From: Flavobacterium flavigenum
GTDB taxonomy: Bacteria; Bacteroidota; Bacteroidia; Flavobacteriales; Flavobacteriaceae
DNA length: 64,000 bases
Direction of reading: 5' to 3'
Assembly: GCF_027111255.2 (NCBI RefSeq)
Contig: NZ_CP114285.2
Location: 2,356,001-2,420,000 of the forward strand
Of this stretch, positions 8,465 through 16,866 are shown piece by piece. Both the position numbers and the translations under genes were made by a program. The notes under the pieces were generated by a model. It was not told where the DNA came from. It worked only from the letters and a program-made list of their open reading frames with translations, and searched no databases. Each line of letters starts with the position of its first letter. Positions within the stretch are counted from its first letter, which is position 1.

Positions 8465-9142
8465 TTATAATTGGCTTATATCTTTGATAATAATCTCTTT
8501 TCTGGTATATATTAAAAGATTATTTACTTCCATTTCATTTAACAATTGTGTGGCGGTTTGCCTCGAAGTACAAATAATCTGGGCAATATCATTTTGGGTT
8601 AAATAATTTTCGATAGTAACCCGATTTCCTTTTTTAATTCCTTCATGTTCCGCCCAGTCTTTAAGGAATTGATACAATCTGGTTTTGGCATCTTTAGAAA
8701 TTAAATTCGCATAATTATTTTTGATGCGCTTCATTTTCAGCCCGACAAATTTGGTATAAGAAAGTGCTAATGTTGGATTTCGCAACAATAAATCTTCAAA
8801 ATCAGACATTAAAAAACTGCAAATCGCAACGTCATTAGAAAGTACTTTTGCATATTCATTGGCTTTTTCATCGGTTTCTAAAGTCAGTTCGCCGAATAAA
8901 TCTCCTTTCTGAATAATATCTTTTATCGTTTCATTTCCCTCTTCGTCAACAGCAACAATTTTAATATTCCCTTTTTTAAGCAAGAAAATACGAGGTACAT
9001 CTGAAGAAGAAAAATAAATAATTTCCCCTTTTGATGCTTTTTTGAAACCTGTAATAATACATAATTGTTTAATTTGCCCAAAACTTAGTGTTCTAAACAA
9101 TTTGTGATCACGCAAATACCAGTATTTTAATTCTTCATACAT
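8465..9142 (-). CDS. Crp/Fnr-family transcriptional regulator
   Basis: A 225-aa regulator with an N-terminal cyclic-nucleotide-binding-like beta barrel (about 20-120; KGDLFGELTLE is the conserved phosphate-binding loop region) and a C-terminal winged helix-turn-helix (about 150-215; LTQNDIAQIICTSRQTATQLLNEM). No Fnr-type N-terminal cysteine cluster is seen, so iron-sulfur oxygen sensing is unlikely. The gene heads the minus-strand run of peroxiredoxin, YHS, DoxX and DinB genes, which it may control. The effector is unknown. Confidence 0.9.
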   Translation of the reverse strand: MYEELKYWYLRDHKLFRTLSFGQIKQLCIITGFKKASKGEIIYFSSSDVPRIFLLKKGNIKIVAVDEEGNETIKDIIQKGDLFGELTLETDEKANEYAKVLSNDVAICSFLMSDFEDLLLRNPTLALSYTKFVGLKMKRIKNNYANLISKDAKTRLYQFLKDWAEHEGIKKGNRVTIENYLTQNDIAQIICTSRQTATQLLNEMEVNNLLIYTRKEIIIKDISQL

Positions 9143-9191
9143 AAGAGTTAATTCTATAAGGTAAATGTAATTAATTTTTTATCTCAAAAAC

Positions 9192-9226
9192 AAAACCCTT
9201 TCGAACACAAAATTCGAAAGGGTTTT
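9192..9226 (-). terminator. Intrinsic terminator after the acyl-CoA dehydrogenase gene
   Basis: A 14-bp perfect stem (AAAACCCTTTCGAA at 9192-9205, partner at 9213-9226) with a 7-nt loop is followed on the minus strand by a T-rich run. It lies directly downstream of the acyl-CoA dehydrogenase gene and separates it from the Crp/Fnr gene. Confidence 0.85.
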
Positions 9227-9246
9227 ATATGGTTTTCTAATGAAAT

Positions 9247-10389
9247 TTATTCTGCGATAACAGATCTTGAAATCACAATTTTCTGAATCTCTGAAGTTCC
9301 TTCGTAAATCTGAGTGATTTTTGCGTCACGCATCATACGCTCTACATGATATTCTTTCACATAACCATTTCCACCGTGAATCTGAACCGCTTCTACGGCT
9401 GTATCCATTGCTACCTGAGAAGCAAATAATTTAGCCATCGCGCCACTTACATCATAATTTTTATGCTGATCTTTGTCCCAGGCTGCTTTCATACACAAAT
9501 GACGTGCTGCTTCAATATTTACAGCCATATCAGCCAGTTTAAAAGCAATCGCCTGATGATTGCAAATTTCTGTTCCGAAAGCTTTTCGTTCTTTGGAATA
9601 TTTTAAAGCAAGCTCATAAGCCCCTGAAGCAATTCCTAAAGCCTGTGAAGCTATTCCGATTCGGCCTCCTGCAAGTGTTTTCATGGCAAATTTAAATCCG
9701 AATCCGTCTTCTCCAATTCTGTTTTCTTTCGGGACTTTCACATCACTGAACATTAAGGAATGTGTATCTGAACCACGAATCCCCATTTTTTGCTCTTTTG
9801 GCCCAACTGAAAAGCCCGGCATATCTTTGGTCATAATCAGGACATTTATTCCTTTATGCATTAATTCAGGATGTGTTTGTGCGATAACTAGATAAACAGA
9901 AGCCGTATTCCCGTTTGTAATCCAGTTTTTTGTACCATTTACCAAATAGTGATCGCCCATATCGATAGCGGTTGTTTTTTGCGAAGTGGCGTCACTACCT
10001 GCTTCAGGCTCGCTTAAGCAAAATGCTCCATGAATTTCACCCGAAGCCAGACGAGGCAGGTATTTTTGTTTTTGTTCTTCAGTTCCAAATTCCTGCAATC
10101 CCCAGCATACTAAAGAGTTATTTACAGACATCACTACTGAAGCCGATGCATCAACTTTAGAAATTTCTTCCATCGCAATTACATATGAAATTGTATCCAG
10201 CCCGCTTCCTCCGTATTTTGGATCCACCATCATCCCCATGAACCCTAACTCACCCATTTTTTTTACCTGTTCGGCCGGAAAAATTTGCTTTTCATCTCTT
10301 TCAATTACACCCGGCAACAGTTCATTTTGAGCAAAATCTCTTGCAGCCTGCTGTATCATTAAATGCTCTTCTGTTAGATTAAAATCCAT
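9247..10389 (-). CDS. Acyl-CoA dehydrogenase (short-chain/butyryl type)
   Basis: A 380-aa FAD-dependent acyl-CoA dehydrogenase that introduces the alpha,beta double bond in fatty acyl-CoA or branched-chain acyl-CoA oxidation. The family signatures are present: AFCLSEPEAGSD in the FAD/substrate loop, ITNG, and QIHGGNGYVKEYHVERMMRDAK near the C terminus. The catalytic base is in IYEGTSEIQ (E363), the position used by short-chain enzymes. The length is normal. It is a monocistronic unit with its own terminator downstream and a 438-bp non-coding stretch upstream. Exact chain-length preference is not readable. Confidence 0.95.
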   Translation of the reverse strand: MDFNLTEEHLMIQQAARDFAQNELLPGVIERDEKQIFPAEQVKKMGELGFMGMMVDPKYGGSGLDTISYVIAMEEISKVDASASVVMSVNNSLVCWGLQEFGTEEQKQKYLPRLASGEIHGAFCLSEPEAGSDATSQKTTAIDMGDHYLVNGTKNWITNGNTASVYLVIAQTHPELMHKGINVLIMTKDMPGFSVGPKEQKMGIRGSDTHSLMFSDVKVPKENRIGEDGFGFKFAMKTLAGGRIGIASQALGIASGAYELALKYSKERKAFGTEICNHQAIAFKLADMAVNIEAARHLCMKAAWDKDQHKNYDVSGAMAKLFASQVAMDTAVEAVQIHGGNGYVKEYHVERMMRDAKITQIYEGTSEIQKIVISRSVIAE

Positions 10390-10827
10390 AATAGTGGTTC
10401 TTTAGTTGTTAAAATGCTTTCATGCTCTCCGTGAAAGAAGCTTTTCAAAGATAAATTTTAAATACCAAATAACAATGCATGCATAGTATTTTAAGTTTTA
10501 ATCCAAAAATACTATAACGTTTTCGTTCCAACTCTAAACTAAAATTAACAAAACCTAAATATTGCAATATATTATTCAAAATTTAGGGTAAAATTATAGA
10601 TAGGAAAAATTACAAACTAACCATTTATAGATTTCACACATCAACAGCTGCTGCATTGTAAATCGACGATAAAAATACTCTTACTAATTTGATTTTTAAT
10701 TCAATATATTTTTCAAATCAATTGCAATATCATAAAAAACTTGTCGTTTAAAAGACTAATTTTTGCAGATTAACAGTACTTTTGCAAAAAACAAAAACAC
10801 TAAAAAAAACAATTATTAAGAAAGACT
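10390..10827. other. Non-coding spacer between divergent genes
   Basis: This 438-bp AT-rich spacer separates the divergent acyl-CoA dehydrogenase and chalcone-isomerase-like genes and must hold both promoters. I see no gene, tRNA or long repeat. A short inverted repeat CTTTCA...TGAAAG lies near 10410-10437, close to the dehydrogenase start, and could be an operator. A TACTTTTG box is described separately. Confidence 0.5.
10777..10784 (+). promoter_or_regulatory. Candidate -7 box for the chalcone-isomerase-like gene
   Basis: TACTTTTG matches the Bacteroidetes -7 consensus TAnnTTTG and lies 43 bp upstream of the ATG at 10828. No TTG at the usual -33 spacing was found, so this is a partial match. 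Confidence 0.45.
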
Positions 10828-11400
10828 ATGAAAAAGATTTTACTATTACTCACGCTTTTTGTAAGCATACAGTTCTCAGTAACTGCGCAAACACACATTG
10901 ATGTAAACGGCGTTACTGTTCCAAGAAAAATTGAGGTTTTGAACAAAACTTTGCAACTTAACGGAGCTGGCGGAAGATCAAAAATGTGGATGGAAGTATA
11001 TGTCCAGGCTTTGTACCTATCGCAATTAACACAGGATCCACAATTTATTATGGACAGCGATACCGAAATGGCAATTAGAATCGAAATTACTTCGTCTATG
11101 GTTTCAGCCAACAAATTGGGTAAAGCAATGGATACAGGATTTGAAAAATCTGCTGCAGATAAGCTTGTGGCATTACGACCAAGAATTGAGCAGCTGAAAA
11201 CACTTTTAAGTGATAAGATTACAGAAAAAGATGTTTTTATATTAGCTTATAGCCCTTTGGATCAAACGATAAATGTTTTCAAAAATGAATCATTAAAAGG
11301 AAAAATTCCCGGGTTTGATTTCAAAAAAGCATTGTTCGGAATCTGGCTGTCTGATAAGCCTGTTGACGAAACGTTAAAGAAAAACTTATTGGGACAATAA
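10828..11400 (+). CDS. Secreted chalcone isomerase-like family protein
   Basis: A 190-aa protein with a signal peptide (1-20, ending TAQ) and a chalcone isomerase-like domain. The region GRSKMWMEVYVQALYL resembles the conserved strand of bacterial chalcone-isomerase-fold proteins, which are mostly non-catalytic or fatty-acid-binding and are common in the periplasm of Bacteroidetes. True flavonoid isomerase activity is not implied. It is followed by a strong terminator and is monocistronic. Confidence 0.82.
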   Translation: MKKILLLLTLFVSIQFSVTAQTHIDVNGVTVPRKIEVLNKTLQLNGAGGRSKMWMEVYVQALYLSQLTQDPQFIMDSDTEMAIRIEITSSMVSANKLGKAMDTGFEKSAADKLVALRPRIEQLKTLLSDKITEKDVFILAYSPLDQTINVFKNESLKGKIPGFDFKKALFGIWLSDKPVDETLKKNLLGQ

Positions 11401-11423
11401 ACTTCCTTAGTTTCATAAATAAT

Positions 11424-11457
11424 AAGCCGAAAACAAAAACTGTTTTCGGCTTTTTTT
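11424..11457 (+). terminator. Intrinsic terminator after the chalcone-isomerase-like gene
   Basis: A 12-bp stem AAGCCGAAAACA (11424-11435) pairs with TGTTTTCGGCTT (11441-11452), with a five-base loop, followed by a run of T to 11457. Confidence 0.9.
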
Positions 11458-11545
11458 ATAATTGATTCAAATACATTTAATAGTATTATTTTTCACATCA
11501 ACTAACTTTAACAAATGCAAAATCAGTTCTAAAGCAATATTTTTT

Positions 11546-12700
11546 TTAATCCCTTTTTATATTTAAAATTGCTTTTAAAGCAGGTTTTGGTTTTTTATTA
11601 CGATCGTATAGTAATGGATAATTCGTCCTGTTTGCAATAGGGTAATCATTTTTCCAGGACATTCCGTCATGCAGACCCCAGAAAGTAACACGATCAATTT
11701 TGTCGCGTTTTCTGTAAAATATTTCAAATAACTCCGCATATCTGTTTGCCAATTGCACCTGAATATCCTCTGGCAAGCCTTTACGGTAGGGATCTAAAAA
11801 AGTTTTAAATTCTTCTAATTCATATTGAGGATGTAACAATCCGGTTCCAATAATTTGTCCTTGTTTTGTTAATGGCAAAACGTCAATGTCTAATTCTGTA
11901 ATCATTACTTTCACCCCTAATGAAGCAAATGAATCTATTGCCGCTTCTATATATTCTTTTTTAGGATAATTAAGTCCCCAATGCCCCTGAATACCAATCC
12001 CGTCAATTCTCACACCTTCTTTTTTCAGCATTCTCACCATACGCATAATACCATCTCTTTTTGTGGGCCTCCAAACATTAAAATCGTTGTAATATAATTC
12101 TGTGTGTGGCGCATATTTACTTGTAAATTTAAATGCATTCTTTACTAATGTATCACCATTACCAATACTATTAACCCAGTTCGTTTTACGGTAAGAGCCA
12201 TTTTCGTCCATCACTTCATTTACAACATCCCAGGCTTGTACTTTTCCTGCATATCTGCCAGCAATAGTCTGAATATGCATTCTCATTCGTTCCATTTGCG
12301 CTTCCTTCGTATTTGGGTTACCATTTTTATCCTGAAAAAACCATTCAGGCGTCTGATTGTGCCATATTAAAGTATGCCCCACTATAAACATTTTATTTTT
12401 TTGTCCAAATGCCACGAAGTCATCTGCAGGTTTAAAATTATACACTCCCGGTTCCGGATTTATTCTTTCTGCTTTCATGACATTTTCCGGAGTAATAGAA
12501 TTGAATTGCTTTAAAATAATATTTTGAGACACTAAATCCTTTCCGGATGATATCTCTTCATTTACAGCCATTCCTATTCTAAAATCATTTTTGAATGACT
12601 CTTTTAAAGTTAAATCTGAATGGTTATCATTTTCCGGATCCTGTTTTTTACAACTAATCAAAACAGCAAATATGGCTAAGATAATTACTTTCAATTTCAT
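11546..12700 (-). CDS. GH10 endo-1,4-beta-xylanase, lipoprotein
   Basis: A 384-aa surface or periplasmic xylanase. A lipoprotein signal ends in LISC (C17). The GH10 TIM barrel contains the acid/base motif WDVVNEVMDE (E162) and the nucleophile in MITELDIDVL (E269), both at the expected spacing. It hydrolyses internal beta-1,4 bonds of xylan. There is no carbohydrate-binding module and no neighbouring xylan-utilisation gene; it stands alone between a terminator and the divergent dehydrogenase gene. Confidence 0.95.
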   Translation of the reverse strand: MKLKVIILAIFAVLISCKKQDPENDNHSDLTLKESFKNDFRIGMAVNEEISSGKDLVSQNIILKQFNSITPENVMKAERINPEPGVYNFKPADDFVAFGQKNKMFIVGHTLIWHNQTPEWFFQDKNGNPNTKEAQMERMRMHIQTIAGRYAGKVQAWDVVNEVMDENGSYRKTNWVNSIGNGDTLVKNAFKFTSKYAPHTELYYNDFNVWRPTKRDGIMRMVRMLKKEGVRIDGIGIQGHWGLNYPKKEYIEAAIDSFASLGVKVMITELDIDVLPLTKQGQIIGTGLLHPQYELEEFKTFLDPYRKGLPEDIQVQLANRYAELFEIFYRKRDKIDRVTFWGLHDGMSWKNDYPIANRTNYPLLYDRNKKPKPALKAILNIKRD

Positions 12701-12845
12701 GTTTTTTAAGATTAAAGTTTCTGAAAAGATAGTAAAATTATTTTCTTAAATGCAACAAAGCCAAACAATAGCAATTGCATGTTTAAGACTTGCATTTGTA
12801 AATTAAAAAAGAAATCAAAGTGCATATTTCTCATAAAACCTTTCA

Positions 12846-12853
12846 TATATTTG
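12846..12853 (+). promoter_or_regulatory. Candidate -7 box of the Glu/Leu dehydrogenase gene
   Basis: TATATTTG fits TAnnTTTG and lies 25 bp upstream of the ATG at 12879, implying a very short leader. No TTG at -33 spacing is seen. Confidence 0.5.
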
Positions 12854-12878
12854 CTCAAAATAAATATATCGCAACAAT

Positions 12879-14105
12879 ATGAAAGATTTATTGCAACAAT
12901 TCGAAAATAAAGAACCTGAAATTGTTTTCAACTGGAAAGATTCCGAAACGGAAGCCGAAGGCTGGACTGTTATTAATTCACTTCGCGGCGGAGCTGCCGG
13001 AGGCGGAACCAGAATGAGAAAAGGCCTTGACATGAACGAGGTTTTATCATTGGCAAAAACAATGGAAGTAAAATTCTCCGTATCAGGTCCTGCAATTGGA
13101 GGCGCTAAATCCGGAATTAATTTTGATCCGAACGATCCGCGTAAAAAAGGCGTATTACAACGTTGGTACAAAGCCGTTTCGCCTTTATTAAAAAGCTATT
13201 ACGGAACCGGAGGCGATTTGAATGTTGATGAAATTCATGAAGTAATACCAATGACAGAAGAATGTGGCGTGTGGCATCCGCAGGAAGGCGTTTTTAACGG
13301 ACATTTTAAACCAACAGAAGCTGACAAGATCAACCGCATTGGTCAATTGCGTCAGGGCGTTATAAAAGTGATTGAAAATCCTAAGTTCTCTCCTGATGTA
13401 ACCAGAAAATATACTGTCGCTGATATGATTACCGGCTTTGGTGTTGCTGAGGCTGTTCGCCATTTTTATGCAACGTACGGCGGCGATATAAAAGGTAAAA
13501 AAGCAATAGTTCAGGGTTTTGGCAATGTGGGTTCTGCTGCTGCTTTTTATCTGGCAGAAATGGGCGCGAAAGTTATTGGCATCATTGACCGTGACGGAGG
13601 ATTAATCAAAGAAGAGGGTTTTTCTTTTGAAGAAATCAGAACTTTGTTTTTAAATAAAGACGGAAACAAATTAGTAGCCAATAATATGATTCCGTTTGAG
13701 GAAATCAACTCAAAAATCTGGACGATTGGTGCTGAAATCTTCACTCCTTGTGCAGCTTCCAGACTGGTAACTCAGGCTCAAATAGAAAATTTAATCGCAA
13801 ATGGCCTTGAGGTGATTTCATGCGGAGCAAATGTTCCTTTTGCAGATAAGGAAATTTTCTTCGGATCGATCATGGAAGAAGTAGATCATAAAGTAAGTCT
13901 GATTCCTGATTTTATTTCGAATTGCGGAATGGCGAGGGTTTTTGCTTATTTCATGGAGAAAAAAGTTCAGATGACAGATGAGGCCATTTTTAATGATACT
14001 TCAGAAATTATTAAAAATGCGATTGTAAAAGCTCATGCTTTAAATCCTTCAAAAACCAATATTAGTGCAACAGCTTTTGAAATTGCGCTGAAACAATTAG
14101 TATAA
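12879..14105 (+). CDS. Glu/Leu/Phe/Val dehydrogenase
   Basis: A 408-aa NAD(P)-dependent amino acid dehydrogenase that interconverts an L-amino acid with its 2-oxo acid and ammonia. The catalytic lysine is in GPAIGGAKSGINFDP (K77) and a further active-site motif is GTGGDLNVDE (D113). The Rossmann motif VQGFGNVGSAAA follows in the second domain. Length and domain order fit the Glu/Leu/Phe/Val family as found in Bacteroidetes; which amino acid is used is not determined. The gene is monocistronic with a terminator downstream. Confidence 0.92.
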   Translation: MKDLLQQFENKEPEIVFNWKDSETEAEGWTVINSLRGGAAGGGTRMRKGLDMNEVLSLAKTMEVKFSVSGPAIGGAKSGINFDPNDPRKKGVLQRWYKAVSPLLKSYYGTGGDLNVDEIHEVIPMTEECGVWHPQEGVFNGHFKPTEADKINRIGQLRQGVIKVIENPKFSPDVTRKYTVADMITGFGVAEAVRHFYATYGGDIKGKKAIVQGFGNVGSAAAFYLAEMGAKVIGIIDRDGGLIKEEGFSFEEIRTLFLNKDGNKLVANNMIPFEEINSKIWTIGAEIFTPCAASRLVTQAQIENLIANGLEVISCGANVPFADKEIFFGSIMEEVDHKVSLIPDFISNCGMARVFAYFMEKKVQMTDEAIFNDTSEIIKNAIVKAHALNPSKTNISATAFEIALKQLV

Positions 14106-14122
14106 TTTTTTATACTTTTCTC

Positions 14123-14159
14123 AAAACGAATCAGATAAATTTTATTTGATTCGTTTTTT
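14123..14159 (+). terminator. Intrinsic terminator after the dehydrogenase gene
   Basis: AAAACGAATCAGATAAA pairs with the following TTTATTTGATTCGTTTT (one bulge) and runs into a T tract, 18 bp after the stop codon. Confidence 0.8.
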
Positions 14160-14165
14160 GTTTCC

Positions 14166-14241
14166 CGCAGATTTGGCAGATTGAGCAGATTTAATCTTTT
14201 GATTCTACAAATATAAATCCCCTCTATCTGCCAAATCTGCG
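14166..14241. repeat. Inverted repeat CGCAGATTTGGCAGAT
   Basis: A perfect 16-bp inverted repeat (14166-14181 and 14226-14241) separated by 44 bp of AT-rich DNA. The arms resemble the CAGATT-type dispersed repeats seen elsewhere in the window. Confidence 0.7.
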
Positions 14242-14361
14242 AGAGAAATAAATTTTATCTCTCTATTAAATTTTACGATCAAATTCCTCCCCTTAATTAT
14301 AAACAATTTTTAGTACTTTTAGACGTTTTTATTAAATACAATTACAAAATTCAGAATCAAA

Positions 14362-15264
14362 ATGACTTCTACGGATTCTTCAGATAAAAAGAAATCACTA
14401 TTAATCTCTACTGCAATTTATGGTTTGCTGTTATTGCTGTTGTTTTTTATACGTTTCTGGCCACCTTATAATCCTGAAAATAATGCAGCACTGGCCGAAG
14501 GCGGTGGTGGCGGTGGTGTCACAGTGAATTTTGGTGACAGTGATTTGGGTTCTGGTGCTAACTATAAAAGTGAGGTTCTGGATGTAAAAAACAATGTAAA
14601 ACAAGCACCTGCAAAAGCCACTCCTGAAGAAGAAGCCATCATTACTCAGGAAAACACAACCGCAGCTAACGATGTTGTCATTCCGACAAAAGAAAAGCCT
14701 AAAAAACCTGTTCCGGTAGAAAAACCCGTTACAAAACCTGTTCCTGAAAAACCTAAAGTATCGAATTCTACCAATGATGCCTTATCCAGCATTTTAAAAG
14801 GTTCAAACAAAGGCGGGGACGGCGATGATAAAGTAGCAGGAAACAAAGGAAAAGCAAACGGAAGCCTAAGTTCTGGCGGTTATTATGGAAGCGGTGGCTC
14901 CGGTGGAGGAACGGGCGGAGGCAACGGAACCGGAAATGGTATTGGCACAGGAAGCGGTTACGGTGCAGGAAGCGGAGGAGGTTCTGGCGGAGGATCGGGA
15001 TATTCTTTAGGAAACCGAAAAGCATTATCAAAACCGGCACCAAAATATACTTGTGATGAGGCAGGAAAAGTAGTCGTTGAAGTTACGGTAGATCAAAGTG
15101 GAAGAACAATAAGTGCTACACCGGGAATAAAAGGAACAACCAACTTAGCCAGATGTTTATTAGATCAGGCGAAAATTGCTGCGATGAACACCAAATGGGA
15201 TGCTGACAGTAATGCTCCTGCAAAACAAGTGGGTAAGATTATTTATAATTTTAGTTTGAATTAG
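14362..15264 (+). CDS. tonB: TonB-family energy transducer
   Basis: A 300-aa TonB-like protein. An N-terminal transmembrane helix (about 13-32) anchors it in the inner membrane. A Pro/Lys linker (KEKPKKPVPVEKPVTKPVPEK) and a long Gly/Ser-rich stretch (about 165-215) span the periplasm. The C-terminal TonB domain (about 220-300) contains VEVTVDQSGRTISATPG. It passes proton-motive energy from ExbB/ExbD to outer-membrane receptors. The exbB-exbD genes lie next door but on the opposite strand, converging on it, which is unusual. A terminator follows. Confidence 0.9.
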   Translation: MTSTDSSDKKKSLLISTAIYGLLLLLLFFIRFWPPYNPENNAALAEGGGGGGVTVNFGDSDLGSGANYKSEVLDVKNNVKQAPAKATPEEEAIITQENTTAANDVVIPTKEKPKKPVPVEKPVTKPVPEKPKVSNSTNDALSSILKGSNKGGDGDDKVAGNKGKANGSLSSGGYYGSGGSGGGTGGGNGTGNGIGTGSGYGAGSGGGSGGGSGYSLGNRKALSKPAPKYTCDEAGKVVVEVTVDQSGRTISATPGIKGTTNLARCLLDQAKIAAMNTKWDADSNAPAKQVGKIIYNFSLN

Positions 15265-15294
15265 AACACGGATTTCACGGATTAACACATAAAG

Positions 15295-15331
15295 AGGGCT
15301 TTTTGAAAATTTCAGAAAGCCCTTTATTTAT
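15295..15331 (+). terminator. Intrinsic terminator after tonB
   Basis: AGGGCTTTTTGAAA pairs with TTTCAGAAAGCCCT (one T-G wobble) and is followed by a T-rich tract. Confidence 0.8.
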
Positions 15332-15334
15332 TTT

Positions 15335-15504
15335 TTGTCATTTCGACGGAGGAGAAATCACACTCGTAGTTCGACAAAGTTTGGAGATTTACTTTGCGAA
15401 GTTTCTTCTGTCATTTCTCCTCCGTCGAAATGACAAGATTGTGAGTTTTTCCGAAGATTTTCGGATGTACTTTGCGGAGTTTCCTCGTTCCTCGTAATGA
15501 CAAG
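15335..15504. repeat. REP-like palindrome, TGTCATTTCGACGGAGGAGAAAT family
   Basis: A 24-bp arm (15335-15358) has a perfect inverted partner at 15413-15436; a degenerate third half-copy (GGAGTTTCCTCGTTCCTCG...ATGACAAG) runs to 15504. The same unit recurs near 54028 and 55933. It is non-coding and lies in the convergent tonB/exbD gap. Confidence 0.85.
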
Positions 15505-15520
15505 ATTGTGGTGTTTTCCC

Positions 15521-15634
15521 GCGTGAGGGATAGTAGCAAACTACCGAAGTAGTGCGAATAGCCCGACCGCAATAAAAAAATGGGCATATCAACGTTATGT
15601 TGATTGGCCCATTTTTATATTGTGGTCACGCCCA
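15521..15634 (+). repeat. GCGTGAGGGAT structured repeat, copy A
   Basis: It opens GCGTGAGGGATAG and closes GGTCACGCCCA; GCGTGA pairs with TCACGC. The conserved inner strand ATAGCCCGACC precedes a variable hairpin (AAAATGGGC.../...GGCCCATTTT). It fills the gap between the converging tonB and exbD genes. See copies B to F. Confidence 0.85.
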
Positions 15635-15643
15635 AATAATTCT

Positions 15644-16039
15644 TTACTTCGGACTCGTCGCAATTACAAATTTCAGATTGTTTCTCACTCCTATCTGTAG
15701 TACATCTACCAGATCCTGAACCTGCAGGTTAAACGGAATACGAACTACAACGGTTTGCTCCTTATTGTCTCCAATTTTAGACATCAGGCTGGTTTCTAAT
15801 TCTTCAAAAGCAACAGGCTGCTTGTCGATATAGAATTTTTTATCCTCAGTAACCGATAAACTGATGAGCTGTTTATTGGTTTTTTCGTTTGATTTTGCTT
15901 TCGGCAGTGTCATTTTAATCACATTCGGATTTGCAAGCGTTGATATAATCAGGAAAAACAACAGCAGGAAAAACATAATATCACTTAACGACGATGTCGC
16001 CACCTCAGCATGAAATCTTCTTTTTCTCTTGATTGACAT
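15644..16039 (-). CDS. exbD: Biopolymer transporter ExbD
   Basis: A 131-aa ExbD/TolR protein with one N-terminal membrane helix (about 20-38). The essential proton-channel aspartate is D20 in SLSDIMFFLLLFF. The remainder is a small periplasmic domain. Together with ExbB it forms the proton-driven motor that energises TonB. It starts 3 bp after exbB ends, so the two are co-expressed. Confidence 0.93.
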   Translation of the reverse strand: MSIKRKRRFHAEVATSSLSDIMFFLLLFFLIISTLANPNVIKMTLPKAKSNEKTNKQLISLSVTEDKKFYIDKQPVAFEELETSLMSKIGDNKEQTVVVRIPFNLQVQDLVDVLQIGVRNNLKFVIATSPK

Positions 16040-16042
16040 GGC

Positions 16043-16738
16043 TTATGCTCTTTGAATAATATTGACAAATTCTAATATTTGTTTCTGGATTTTCAGGGCA
16101 AAATCATCAATTTTACCATTCAGGATATGGTACCCACTATAAGCTATAATACCCACAATAAGTCCTGCCCCACTACTGATCATTTTTTCGTATAATCCAC
16201 CGGAAATGTTTCCGATACTAATGTTTTCTGTTACCGAAATGCTGTAAAAAATCTTGATTACTCCCGAAATTGTCCCCACAAATCCGAGTGTTGGTGCAAT
16301 ACCGGCAATAAGACCAAGATGTCCTAAACGGCTTTCCATTTCGCCTATTTCAATATCGGCAGCACGATCCATATTGGATTCGATTTCCGCAATTGGACGA
16401 CCGATTACCAAAACGCCTTCTTTTAAAATATTTCCGGATGCTGTATTGCTTCTTTCTACAATTGACCTTGCAAGTTCTATGTTTCCTGCATGCAGTTTAT
16501 CTCCCACATCCTGCATTAAACGATTGTCTATTTTTGATGCTTTTGAAATGTATAAATAACGCTCTATGATAACGTAAATGGTGTAAAACAATAAAATTGC
16601 AATTGGAATCAGGAATACACCTCCTTTTAAAATAAATCCTAAAACTGAAATTTCGGTATTGGGTGCAACTTGTTCGATAACTACGTTAGATGCGGCGTTT
16701 GCGATGGTATCTGTTTGTAATTGAATGAAGCTAAACAT
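16043..16738 (-). CDS. exbB: MotA/TolQ/ExbB proton channel protein
   Basis: A 231-aa ExbB/TolQ protein with three membrane helices (about 30-52, 140-160 and 180-202). The conserved GLIAGIAPTLGFVGTISGVI and GAGLIVGI helices form the pentameric proton channel with ExbD inside. It is the first gene of the exbB-exbD pair and is divergent from folC across a 128-bp spacer, which must contain both promoters. Confidence 0.93.
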   Translation of the reverse strand: MFSFIQLQTDTIANAASNVVIEQVAPNTEISVLGFILKGGVFLIPIAILLFYTIYVIIERYLYISKASKIDNRLMQDVGDKLHAGNIELARSIVERSNTASGNILKEGVLVIGRPIAEIESNMDRAADIEIGEMESRLGHLGLIAGIAPTLGFVGTISGVIKIFYSISVTENISIGNISGGLYEKMISSGAGLIVGIIAYSGYHILNGKIDDFALKIQKQILEFVNIIQRA

Positions 16739-16866
16739 ATATTAATCCTGGTTTATAATAATTAATTCTAAAAAATATTTGAAATTTGCAATAAAGATAA
16801 TTTTCACTCTACTATTAAACTAATAAAATCGAAAATTATTTCAATTAACCGCTATTTTATTCGAAA

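Noticed and set aside
15389..15592. Possible 67-aa protein on the minus strand
   Set aside because: It lies inside the palindromic repeats between tonB and exbD and has no protein-like features.
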